From Chromatiales bacterium (GTDB lineage: Bacteria > Pseudomonadota > Gammaproteobacteria > Chromatiales > Chromatiaceae): DNA of 8,833 bases. The position numbers and the translations under genes were made by a program. The DNA lies in assembly GCA_024639625.1 (NCBI GenBank), contig JAHEIA010000097.1, positions 1-8,833 on the forward strand, in the 5' to 3' direction. This document shows, one piece after another, positions 1-6,723 of this stretch (position 1 is the stretch's first letter; each line of letters starts with the position of its first letter). The notes below the pieces were generated by a model. That model was not told the origin of the DNA. It saw only the letters and a list, made by a program, of their open reading frames with translations, and made no database searches.

Positions 1-29
1 TCCTGGGAATAGAATCACTTTTCGACTGC

Positions 30-116
30 CGCTTCCAGACGCAGTCTACCTCCACCGTCCCCGGGGTCGTTCGCGTCGTCGCGTCTCGGCAACCGCTCCC
101 TGCGTCGCCTGAAGCG
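30..116 (-). repeat. long-range stem near the left edge of the candidate RNA
   Basis: CGCTTC (116-111) pairs with GAAGCG (35-30), and GACGCAG (106-100) pairs with CTGCGTC (44-38). The two helices are separated only by a small internal loop (4 and 2 bases), so they form one 13-bp irregular stem enclosing 55 bases. An alternative hairpin GACTGC/GCAGTC (46-41 with 29-24) shares part of the right arm, so two exclusive folds are possible. Confidence 0.5.
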
Positions 117-349
117 CCAACTGATGGTGCGTTAGCTCGGCGGCCGTTCCCCACCCGGCTCTACCTGCCACATCCATGGAGTCGTTGCCTTTCACCCCGC
201 GAACGGGTACTACGCCCCGTCGAACTGCCGTTCCTAGGTTCACGGATTCAATTCCGCTGGCATTGCGACTGGTAACAGAATGGGCGTCCACATGGCATCT
301 GCTTTGGGAAAGGCACTGATCCCGGTTATGCGACCCCCACACCCACACT

Positions 350-403
350 CTGCTGCGAAGCAGGTACTTCGGGGCGCCGGCAGTAGCCCGCCCCCCGCAG
401 CAG
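350..403 (-). repeat. nested inverted repeats, double stem in the candidate RNA
   Basis: On the minus strand CTGCTGCG (403-396) is an exact reverse complement of CGCAGCAG (357-350). Inside it, GGGGCG-GGC (394-386) pairs with GCC-GG-CGCCCC (379-371) across a TACT loop, leaving a two-base GG bulge. That gives 8 bp around 9 bp in 54 bases, with a short CTGC/GCAG alternative at 363-353. It is the strongest local sign that this region acts as RNA or as a DNA hairpin rather than as coding sequence. Confidence 0.6.
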
Positions 404-592
404 TTCCATACCCGATGGTTAAGAAACCCGCCGGTTCGACGCCCGCAAGTATCGACATGAAGGGCGGCGCCAGAGCCATTTTTCACCAATCCCGGTAGTG
501 GGCTTCCTGGTTCCTCAACCCATACGCGAACCATCAGCGGCGCGCACCCGTCTTTGGTGCCGACGATTCAGGCACATCGGCATGCAGGCGGA

Positions 593-615
593 GGCAAATC
601 CGGAGTGGATTCGCC
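593..615 (-). terminator. hairpin after the operon's last gene, terminator-like
   Basis: On the minus strand GGCGAATCC (615-607) pairs with GGATTTGCC (601-593): 9 bp including one G.U, with the 5-base loop ACTCC. It begins 8 bases after the TGA stop of the cytochrome b gene, where an end-of-operon terminator or 3' stabilising hairpin would sit. No T-tract follows, so it is not a canonical intrinsic terminator; Rho-dependent termination or a 3'-end protecting role is equally possible. The G.U pair would be an A/C mismatch on the plus strand, supporting a minus-strand function. Confidence 0.45.
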
Positions 616-623
616 TAGCTCCG

Positions 624-1241
624 TCAGTGCTCGTGCCAACCCGTGATCATCATCTTGAACAGGCTGGTGGTGGTGGCCCCGAGCGTCCCCAGGTAGATGT
701 GTCCCAGCATGAACAGCATAAGCAGGAAGCCGAGAATATAGTGCGCCATGGCGATCGGAAGCAGCCCGTCTACGCCCATAATCCGGTCGGGAGCGAACTC
801 CGGCCACATGAACATGACACCAGTGATGAGCAGGGCCGGCATCAACAGGTACATCACCATCCAATAGATGATCTGCTGCAGGGCGTTAAAGTTGTTCTCC
901 GGGGTTGGTGGGAAGGGATGCGGGCGACCCTTGAAGACATCCCACAGATAGTAACGGGTCATTATCCAAACATTCTTCAGAAAATTTCCCGGCTTGGGCA
1001 CATATTGCCACCAGTTGCCAGAGAAGATGTTCGCGATGACAAAGTAGATGTAGAGGGCGCAGAGCGCAACGCCGGCCACGGTATGGACGTCACGCGCCAG
1101 GTCAAAGCCCAGGAACATAGCGACCTCCGGATCAGCGAAGTGAAGACTGATCCCGGATATGATGAGGGCGATGATCAACAGCGCGTTGAGCCAGTGCCAG
1201 ATCCGCAGCCACAAGGGCAACAGGAAGATGCGTTCAGACAT
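624..1241 (-). CDS. FdnI/HydC-type dihaem cytochrome b, inner-membrane quinone-reactive subunit
   Basis: The protein has 205 residues and four predicted membrane helices (about 14-36, 52-74, 121-146, 163-186). Histidines H16, H53, H167 and H181 fall in these helices. Their spacing, especially the 14 residues between the last two, matches the four haem-b ligands of E. coli FdnI (H18, H57, H155, H169). It should carry two b haems and exchange electrons between the quinone pool and a periplasmic partner. The start ATG at 1241 follows GGAGGAA by 5 bases and overlaps the upstream stop as ATGTCTGA. A longer frame from 1343 would only add an unrelated Cys/Arg-rich extension. The overlapping heptahaem gene is the obvious partner, giving a two-gene equivalent of Geobacter CbcL, or of CbcBA as I recall it. 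It could instead serve an unseen dehydrogenase, but none is encoded nearby. Family assignment is strong; the exact partner is inference. Confidence 0.9.
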   Translation of the reverse strand: MSERIFLLPLWLRIWHWLNALLIIALIISGISLHFADPEVAMFLGFDLARDVHTVAGVALCALYIYFVIANIFSGNWWQYVPKPGNFLKNVWIMTRYYLWDVFKGRPHPFPPTPENNFNALQQIIYWMVMYLLMPALLITGVMFMWPEFAPDRIMGVDGLLPIAMAHYILGFLLMLFMLGHIYLGTLGATTTSLFKMMITGWHEH

Positions 1242-2280
1242 TGTGCTTCCTCCGGCGCAGTGCGCTCGACAAAACACGCAGCAAGGCATGCAGCGCGAGG
1301 CCGGCGAGTACCGCGGCCACGATCCACAAGCTCGCCCTATCAAGAAACTCGTTACGGGTAGCCCCTACAACGTAGGCGTCTGTCAGCAGGAAGGTGTTGA
1401 GAAAGCCTACCTTGGACAGGCGGTCCTGCTCCACCGCGTAGCGGTACAGGCGAGTACGCAGCGCTGAATCCTTGCTATGGCAGGAGTCGCACGCCTTCTC
1501 CGCCTTCTCCTTGGGCAGGACCTCATGGGAGATGCTGACACGCGTTACGGGAGAGTGACAATCTACACAGCGCAGGGCGCCCCAGTGCAGGTCAGGGTTG
1601 GGCAGCCAGTCATGCACCTGGTTCAGGTTTGGCAGTTCGCGCTCTTCGGTAAACTCAGCGAAACGCAGCTCCGACTCGTGGCAACGCTGGCAAAAGCCGT
1701 TGTCTTGTAGGGCGATCTTCCGGGGCAGCTTGATCTTTTCGGCAACCTGCATGTAATGCGCCTCATGACAGGAGATGCAGGTGAATTGGTTGCCGTGTTT
1801 TTTATAATGTACACTTTCCTCGAATTCCTTTTCGATCTCTCCACCCCTCTGGCGATGGCATTCCAAGCACGGCTTGATCACCTTCCTCTGCTTCTGGCCG
1901 TGAGGGTAATCTACGTAACCCTCTGCATGGCACTCCTTGCAGGCCATACCGGTGTGCACACCTTCGTCGAAGCCGTTCGACCGCACCAGCAGACCAGCCA
2001 GCTTCGACATGTCCAAGTCGTCGCGGGGAGGATTCTTCAGACCCTCCTTGCTGTGGCAGCCATAACATTCTGCATTCCATTTTTTGATCTTCTCCGGCAG
2101 GTCCGGGTCGACCGGTTCGAGGGAGAACATATCGTCCCCGAAGGCGTCGTCGTCGAAGCCACCCCCCTCGTCCTGGGCCTCGGCCTGCTCCCCTTCCGCC
2201 GGATCGTCGGCCGCGCTGGCCGTGCCCATCAGGCCCGCGAAGACAATGGCGAATATCAGAAGACGTAACAGGGACGACAT
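1234..2280 (-). CDS. heptahaem c-type cytochrome with C-terminal membrane anchor (CbcA-like)
   Basis: The 348-residue protein starts with a signal peptide (hydrophobic 5-20, likely cleavage after ASA at about 23). A very acidic, low-complexity linker follows (about 25-60). Then come seven CXXCH haem sites beginning at C72, C114, C138, C168, C197, C238 and C264. A single hydrophobic helix (about 316-337) and a positive tail (RRRK) anchor it with the haems in the periplasm. It would take electrons from the cytochrome b encoded by the overlapping next gene and pass them toward the outer-membrane conduit. The combination of seven c haems, a C-terminal anchor and an adjacent FdnI-type cytochrome b resembles Geobacter CbcBA rather than the tetrahaem NapC/CymA quinol dehydrogenases, whose anchor is N-terminal. 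ATG 2280 has AGGAGG 12 bases upstream, and the spacer from the preceding gene is 18 bases. Haem count and topology are read directly; the CbcA relation is inferred from architecture. Confidence 0.88.
   Translation of the reverse strand: MSSLLRLLIFAIVFAGLMGTASAADDPAEGEQAEAQDEGGGFDDDAFGDDMFSLEPVDPDLPEKIKKWNAECYGCHSKEGLKNPPRDDLDMSKLAGLLVRSNGFDEGVHTGMACKECHAEGYVDYPHGQKQRKVIKPCLECHRQRGGEIEKEFEESVHYKKHGNQFTCISCHEAHYMQVAEKIKLPRKIALQDNGFCQRCHESELRFAEFTEERELPNLNQVHDWLPNPDLHWGALRCVDCHSPVTRVSISHEVLPKEKAEKACDSCHSKDSALRTRLYRYAVEQDRLSKVGFLNTFLLTDAYVVGATRNEFLDRASLWIVAAVLAGLALHALLRVLSSALRRRKHNV
1247..1253 (-). promoter_or_regulatory. ribosome binding site deciding the cytochrome b start
   Basis: GGAGGAA on the minus strand lies 5 bases before ATG 1241 and inside the last codons of the heptahaem gene. 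It selects the 205-residue start over the upstream in-frame ATG at 1343 and, with the 8-base gene overlap, points to translational coupling of the two subunits. Confidence 0.75.
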
Positions 2281-2298
2281 GCTTGGGCAACCTCCTGA

Positions 2299-3255
2299 TC
2301 AATGTTTGTCGGCAACGAAGTCGGCTTGACCGCCATCGAGCGCCAGAGAGAACTCCCAGGAGACCTGGTGGAAGCGACCACCGGCAAAGTCCTCGTGAAG
2401 CGAAAGGCCTATCGTGTAGGTCTTGCCCGGGACAATATCCTTGTGGTGCGGACCCGCGCCCGTCAGAGGCCGGCTCATCACCGCAGTCCAGGTCCCGTTC
2501 TCGAACGTCGATTCTGCGCTGACGGCCGGCTGCGGATTCTCGTGCCGCTCCTCGAGGATGTAGCCGTCGACCACGACCGGGGGTTCTCCCGGCTTGAGAC
2601 GAGCCTGCCAAAGCTCGAGGTACTGATCTTCGCTCAGCATTTTGTCGAGATCTGCCTGCGACTTGAGGTTGTCGCCGCCGCCGCTGCGCCGGATCTTGGT
2701 TCGCGAGTGCGCGAGATATTTTTCGCGTTCGGCGTCTTTCGCGCTGGCCATTCCCGTCTGGTCATCGTGGCACACTGCCCAGCAGCCGGCGCGGGTGAAA
2801 TAAGAGACCGTTCCGTCGTCGATGAGCAGCGACAACTTGACCGGGAACTCCTCGTCCATCTTCGGATTGTCGCTGGGTCCGGAATCTTTCCACTGGGCCC
2901 GCACGTAGAAGTTCTTGTCGTCGTGGGCGAACTGGAGCTGCAGGGGAACCGCGCCGCGCTTGCCCGGTATCGGGGTCGGTTCCCAGCGCAGACCGGAAGC
3001 GAGGGGAACGCCGTACTTTTCCTCCTCGTCGATGTGGCAGGCCTGACAGTTCTTGCCTTCCTTGAATTTCTGCGCGGCGCTGTGATCTTTCGGCGTCAGT
3101 GACCACTCGAAGGAGGTCTGGGCCGGGTAGAGCAAAACCATCTTCTTACTGACGGGCACCGACGACCAGTCGATCGCCTGAGCAGAGAGTGGGGCCAGTG
3201 TCACCAGCGCCAGCCCGAGGCCGGCGCCAAGAGTGTGGAAAGAGGTTCTCGTCAT
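2299..3255 (-). CDS. EB_dh-type haem-binding periplasmic protein (cytochrome c-552 / DMSO-reductase-family gamma-like)
   Basis: The 318-residue protein has a signal peptide cut near SAQA (about 27). Residues 28-318 read as the haem-binding fold of ethylbenzene dehydrogenase gamma subunits and related cytochromes, with beta-rich stretches such as LQLQFAHDDKNFYVRAQW (about 105-122). Two haem-like sites are visible: CQACH at 70-74 and CWAVCH at 158-163. The second has three residues between the cysteines, which I recall as typical of this family, but whether it binds c haem is unknown. No other cysteines occur. Such domains normally serve molybdenum enzymes, yet no molybdopterin subunit is encoded in this window. 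Lying between the porin and the heptahaem cytochrome, it may be a periplasmic relay. ATG 3255 has GGAGG 6 bases upstream. Domain identity is fairly sure from pattern recognition; the role is inference. Confidence 0.78.
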   Translation of the reverse strand: MTRTSFHTLGAGLGLALVTLAPLSAQAIDWSSVPVSKKMVLLYPAQTSFEWSLTPKDHSAAQKFKEGKNCQACHIDEEEKYGVPLASGLRWEPTPIPGKRGAVPLQLQFAHDDKNFYVRAQWKDSGPSDNPKMDEEFPVKLSLLIDDGTVSYFTRAGCWAVCHDDQTGMASAKDAEREKYLAHSRTKIRRSGGGDNLKSQADLDKMLSEDQYLELWQARLKPGEPPVVVDGYILEERHENPQPAVSAESTFENGTWTAVMSRPLTGAGPHHKDIVPGKTYTIGLSLHEDFAGGRFHQVSWEFSLALDGGQADFVADKH

Positions 3256-3291
3256 CTCACTCCTCCAGTGGTTGTCGTATACCGCGAAACC

Positions 3292-3348
3292 ATCGTCCGA
3301 GGATGCACCGCCCCGGGACGATCTATTTCCGCGACAATACTATTTCAA
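3292..3348 (-). promoter_or_regulatory. weak internal promoter candidate with an overlapping inverted repeat
   Basis: This lies in the 127-base gap between the porin stop and the EB_dh-like start, the longest spacer in the operon, with an AT-rich patch in GC-rich DNA. On the minus strand TTGAAA (3348-3343) is followed after 17 bases by TAGATC (3325-3320): a fair -35 but a poor -10. A perfect 7-bp inverted repeat, GGACGAT/ATCGTCC (3316-3322 and 3292-3298, 17-base spacer), overlaps the -10 and the expected start of transcription, where a repressor site could lie. It would let the last three genes be expressed separately from the conduit. Sequence support is modest. Confidence 0.25.
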
Positions 3349-3382
3349 TCAATCAAGCGATCCGACACACGGTGAACGCCCC

Positions 3383-5719
3383 TCAGAACTTAAAGCGGGT
3401 CCACACCACAACTGCGTGGTTGTCGTAATCCGAATCCGGCTCTTCGAGGGACAGCACGCGGCCGATGGTATCCGCGGTGACGCCGTCCGTCTGCCAGTCC
3501 GAGCCGTTGTAATCCTCGTAGACATAGCTGAGCCCGAGCGTCAGCTGATCCGAAAGATCGTAGCCCAGGTCCGATTGCAAGCGATGAATGCGTGTCTTGA
3601 CGTCCGGAAAATCGCCCGCTTCCAAGGCCCCGCCCGACGAGGTGTCGGTGCTGGTCGAGGCATCCGTATAACTGTAGTCGGCCGATAGCTTCAAGCCCTT
3701 GTAGATTCGCCAGTTGAGGCCCACTCCGACAGTGTTGACCTGATCGTCGATGTTCGTCTCCCAGCTGCGCGCAGGATCGTTGATCTGCTCGAGCTCGTTG
3801 CGGCCGCTCTGGAACGACCATCCTCCCTGGTCCGACTTGCGCCGATTATAGGAATAGTAACCGGTCAATGAAAGATCCGTGTCCAGCGCATAAGTGGCGT
3901 CGAAGTTCGCTCCCCACCCCTTGACGTCCTTCAGGCCAACCGTGGTGTCATCATAGTCTTGCTGCAGGTAGGTGCCTCGAACCCCAAATGTCAGGGCCGT
4001 CATGGGCATATAGGTAAAGCGGAGGGCTGCGTTGTTTCCCGTCATGTCCGCCAGATAATAGGCGCGCGTCAACGGATGGTTGATGAAGGGGGTGTCCCCC
4101 AGGCTATCGATGTAGGTCTGGGTGTAGGTATCCTCTAGCAGGTCCGTGTTGCTATAGCTCGACCCGTCGCGCCAGACGTGGGCGTACTCCGCTGTGGCGG
4201 ACAATTTCTTCGTGAAGCGATGCCGCACGTCGATGCGGCCGGTCTGCTCAGTGGTTTTCGAATTTTCCTGGTAATCCCGGTCGGTTTTTCGGTAATCGTA
4301 CCCCACGGTGAACTTGGTGCCCGGGCGCCATCGGTAGGCCACGTCCGCCCCCAAGAGGTGCTCCCGGTAGCTATAGGGCGTATTGGTCCGATAGTTCGGC
4401 TCGGTGCCGCCGATCTGCTGATTCTCTGCATCGCCCCGGACATAGATGTATTGATCTCGCGGAGTATCGTTATCCCGGTCGGTGTAGCGGTACCGCGCCT
4501 TTACTTCCACCGCCTTCACGGGGCGCGTGACCAATTCGATGTTGCCGATCGTGTTGGAGATTTCCCCGTCGAGGGAGTTGCGCGGCACGCCCTCCTGCAC
4601 CGTCAACTGCGGGTTGCTGGTGTAGGGAAGAAACTTCTGGTCCTGGAGGTACCGAGAGTAGACCAGATTGCCCGTAAGCCGGGTGGAATCAGAGACGTTG
4701 TAACCGGCTGCGAGGTTAAAGCTGTGTGCCTTGTTGTCGGGGGCCAGCTGTGCCTCCGCTATGCCGGTGGGGAAACGGGCGGCAGGGTTCCATCCCGCAT
4801 AGGTGAACGGGTTCTCCACGCTCAGGGTGTCCTTGTTATTTTCGAACTGGGATAACTGGTAGCCCAGGTTGAATTGGAGCTTCTTCGTCCGGTACCCCAC
4901 CTCCGCGCCCCAGATGTCGGTCTGGTAGTCGATAGGCTCGGGAACGATTACCGCCGCGGCATTCTGTCCGCTGGTACCCCAAGCGATGCCAAGGGGCTTT
5001 TTGCCCTCCTTTTTTTCCCGCTGGCCATTGAATTTGGCAGTCCAACGCTGATTGATGTTCCATACAACACCTCCGCCAAAGCGTGTACGCTCGGTCTTGA
5101 TGTTGACCCCGCGCATACTCGCAGAAAGTTCGGGCAGATTTTGTGTCGCAGTGTTGAAACGGTCGATCGGGTTACTCTCCCAGTTGGACGGCAGCTGCAG
5201 GTTCTTCGAGCCGACGCCCTCGTAGGGCGTGAGGCTGCGATACTGATAGTAGGGTAGCTGGTCATAGTGCAGATTCAGCTTGTACTTACCCTGCACCCCG
5301 CCGGTGCCGCGCAGGCTGCGCGATTTGAGTCCGAGCCGCTCACCTTCCGCTTCCAGATAGGACAGGTCGTCCCCATCCCATGGCCCGCGCTTGTAGTAGC
5401 CGAAGTCTCCCGTCACGAAAGCGCCGTCGGACTCGCGGCCACTGTAGGGCGTGAATGGCGATAGGTCGTTTGCAACCGAGCCTATGCCAAGCTCGACGAA
5501 GTTGTGGTAAACGGGTGCGGGCTTGGGTGCGGGCTCCAAGGCCAGGCTGAAGTCATCTTCCCCCGAAAGAAGGAAATCGCCCTCCCCGGCCGGTTCCTCC
5601 TCGGCAGCGGGTGGGGAAGATTCAGGTTCGGCCTGCTGCGCATCTTGGGCCAGGACGGCCGGAGCAACCATGCTGAAGGTCGAAAAGGCGAGGATACAAA
5701 GGGTTGTTTGCGTTTTCAT
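3383..5719 (-). CDS. MtrB/PioB-family outer-membrane beta-barrel porin of the decahaem conduit
   Basis: The 778-residue protein starts MKTQTTL, with a signal peptide cut after VLA (about 24), then an acidic/proline-rich periplasmic segment (about 25-70), then a long series of alternating amphipathic strands with aromatic girdles ending in WTRFKF. A C-terminal Phe is the usual signal for barrel insertion. MtrB-family porins sheath the MtrA-type cytochrome and hold the outer cytochrome; the genes on its upstream side encode both. The mature part contains no cysteine, so the N-terminal CXXC of Shewanella MtrB is absent. Start choice: ATG 5719 has AAGGGAG 5 bases upstream and begins a proper signal peptide, 16 bases after the MtrA-like stop. 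The frame extends upstream to 5776, but that would overlap the MtrA-like gene and put 19 residues before the signal. At 778 residues it is somewhat longer than Shewanella MtrB. Confidence 0.93.
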   Translation of the reverse strand: MKTQTTLCILAFSTFSMVAPAVLAQDAQQAEPESSPPAAEEEPAGEGDFLLSGEDDFSLALEPAPKPAPVYHNFVELGIGSVANDLSPFTPYSGRESDGAFVTGDFGYYKRGPWDGDDLSYLEAEGERLGLKSRSLRGTGGVQGKYKLNLHYDQLPYYQYRSLTPYEGVGSKNLQLPSNWESNPIDRFNTATQNLPELSASMRGVNIKTERTRFGGGVVWNINQRWTAKFNGQREKKEGKKPLGIAWGTSGQNAAAVIVPEPIDYQTDIWGAEVGYRTKKLQFNLGYQLSQFENNKDTLSVENPFTYAGWNPAARFPTGIAEAQLAPDNKAHSFNLAAGYNVSDSTRLTGNLVYSRYLQDQKFLPYTSNPQLTVQEGVPRNSLDGEISNTIGNIELVTRPVKAVEVKARYRYTDRDNDTPRDQYIYVRGDAENQQIGGTEPNYRTNTPYSYREHLLGADVAYRWRPGTKFTVGYDYRKTDRDYQENSKTTEQTGRIDVRHRFTKKLSATAEYAHVWRDGSSYSNTDLLEDTYTQTYIDSLGDTPFINHPLTRAYYLADMTGNNAALRFTYMPMTALTFGVRGTYLQQDYDDTTVGLKDVKGWGANFDATYALDTDLSLTGYYSYNRRKSDQGGWSFQSGRNELEQINDPARSWETNIDDQVNTVGVGLNWRIYKGLKLSADYSYTDASTSTDTSSGGALEAGDFPDVKTRIHRLQSDLGYDLSDQLTLGLSYVYEDYNGSDWQTDGVTADTIGRVLSLEEPDSDYDNHAVVVWTRFKF

Positions 5720-5724
5720 GGTTA

Positions 5725-5731
5725 CTCCCTT
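5725..5731 (-). promoter_or_regulatory. ribosome binding site deciding the porin start
   Basis: AAGGGAG on the minus strand sits 5 bases before ATG 5719, in the 16-base spacer after the MtrA-like stop (5736). It supports the 778-residue form over a 797-residue form starting at 5776 inside the preceding gene. Confidence 0.7.
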
Positions 5732-5735
5732 CTGC

Positions 5736-6671
5736 TCACCGTAGAGCGCGTACACCGGATGGGTGATTGGATCCATGCACCTGGGAATGACAGTTCATGC
5801 AGGACCGTCCAAGGAGCTCGCGCTGGGGCGTCGGGTTGGCGAGCCGGTCGCCGCCGTACAAGCTACTGGAATGGTAGGGTGCCATGTGGCACTCCTGGCA
5901 CAGAAAGGGAGCACGCACCTTCAGCAAACCTTGATTGACGGACCCGTGGGAGAAATGACACAGCGTGCAGTCCTCCCGCGCCGGCGCATGCTCCCACAGG
6001 AAGGGCCCGCGCAGCTCGGCGTGGCAGGGGTAGCAGGTGTCGTTGATCGTTGCGCCGGTGAGCAGCGGCTGCACGATACCGCCATGGGAGTTATGGCAAT
6101 CGCTGCAAGCCGTGAGGCCCTCCAGGATGGGATGCCGCGAGGGCAACAGGCTCTGTGCACGCTGTTCGGCGTGGCACTCGAAACAGACCTCGGCCTGATA
6201 GCGCTTCTCCAGCACCTCGTCCTTGCGCACGTGTATATGGTGGCAGCTCGCGCAGCCAACATCGGCAAAGTCGTGAGCACTCCCCTTCCAGTTTATTTGG
6301 TGGTCACCATTATGGCATTCGAGGCAGACAGCGTTTTGTTCCGCTACCGTGTTGCGCGAACCTCGCACGAAGGACATCGCGGTGGGCGCACGCGGTTCTC
6401 CCTCCGGGGGTTTGACGAGGTGCTCCGGGCTCGGACCGTGGCAGGTTTCACAGGCGTGGTCAGCGAACGGCGTCCGGGAGTCGGCCTGCATGGCATGGGG
6501 CGTCTGCAGAATCAGGGTGTCCGGCGGCTTGTCGTGGCACTTCAGGCAGCCCTCCGCGCCCTTGGCATCGTAGACGGGCGGTTCGTCCGCCGCGCCCACC
6601 GAACACACCCACAGTGCCATCCCTGAGAGGGCTGCCGCGACAGCGAGTCTTCTAATCATTGGTTTTTCCAT
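5736..6671 (-). CDS. MtrA/DmsE-family periplasmic decahaem c-type cytochrome
   Basis: The 311-residue protein has a signal peptide (RR at 7-8, hydrophobic 9-26, likely cleavage after VGA). Ten CXXCH sites begin at C42, C74, C116, C140, C163, C189, C213, C235, C258 and C291. Ten haems in about 280 residues with no other domain is the MtrA/PioA/DmsE pattern; Shewanella MtrA is of similar size. It should thread the barrel encoded by the next gene and carry electrons between the periplasm and the surface cytochrome. Many extra histidines (for example H84, H133, H145, H180, H196) are candidates for distal haem ligands. The start is not certain: ATG 6671 has only AGG 2 bases upstream, and in-frame ATG 6659 gives a standard signal (MIRRLAV) but also lacks a good ribosome site. 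Both make the same mature protein. C23 in the signal is not in a lipobox. Confidence 0.95.
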   Translation of the reverse strand: MEKPMIRRLAVAAALSGMALWVCSVGAADEPPVYDAKGAEGCLKCHDKPPDTLILQTPHAMQADSRTPFADHACETCHGPSPEHLVKPPEGEPRAPTAMSFVRGSRNTVAEQNAVCLECHNGDHQINWKGSAHDFADVGCASCHHIHVRKDEVLEKRYQAEVCFECHAEQRAQSLLPSRHPILEGLTACSDCHNSHGGIVQPLLTGATINDTCYPCHAELRGPFLWEHAPAREDCTLCHFSHGSVNQGLLKVRAPFLCQECHMAPYHSSSLYGGDRLANPTPQRELLGRSCMNCHSQVHGSNHPSGVRALR

Positions 6672-6723
6672 ACCTGTCGTTTTTTGAAGTGTTTCGCCGT
6701 CGGAGCCCTGGCGGAGCGGATAG

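Larger units (their letters stand above)
24..522 (-). ncRNA. candidate large structured RNA, unassigned (HEARO/omega-RNA-like or group II intron 5' part)
   Basis: No protein gene is convincing here, but the minus strand folds densely. Pairings seen by eye, in transcript order: TGGGTT with AGCCCA (522-517 with 504-499; one T.G pair), which competes with a local GGTT-GAGG-AACC hairpin (520-509); an 8-bp stem (403-396 with 357-350) enclosing a 9-bp stem with a TACT loop (394-371); a hairpin with a TTCG loop (208-194); and a long-range stem (116-111 with 35-30, then 106-100 with 44-38). The first stem has a T.G pair that would be an A/C mismatch on the other strand, which favours minus-strand transcription. 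Size, GC richness and position at the edge of a conserved operon fit the RNA of a mobile element whose protein is encoded beyond position 1. HEARO (omega-RNA of IscB/IsrB) is my leading guess because such RNAs lie directly upstream of their nuclease gene. Group II intron domain I is the alternative. The family name is inference; the pairings are observed. Confidence 0.42.

Noticed and set aside
46..534. 162-codon open frame on the minus strand
   Set aside because: Its translation has odd composition (many Trp, Arg, Gly and Cys), no recognisable domain and no ribosome binding site, and it runs straight through several strong stems. It looks like a chance frame in GC-rich structured RNA.
593..615. 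Canonical intrinsic terminator
   Set aside because: The stem is good, but no T-tract follows on the minus strand, so it is listed only as terminator-like.
624..1343. Longer cytochrome b starting at 1343
   Set aside because: The extra 34 residues are Cys/Arg-rich, overlap the preceding gene by over 100 bases and lack a ribosome site, whereas ATG 1241 has a strong one and aligns with FdnI-type N-termini.
5720..5776. N-terminal extension of the porin from 5776
   Set aside because: It would place 19 residues before a normal signal peptide and overlap the MtrA-like gene. ATG 5719 has the better ribosome site.
5736..6671. MtrA-like protein as a lipoprotein because of C23
   Set aside because: The residues before the cysteine (LWVC) do not match a lipobox, and a normal signal peptidase I site (VGA-AD) follows.
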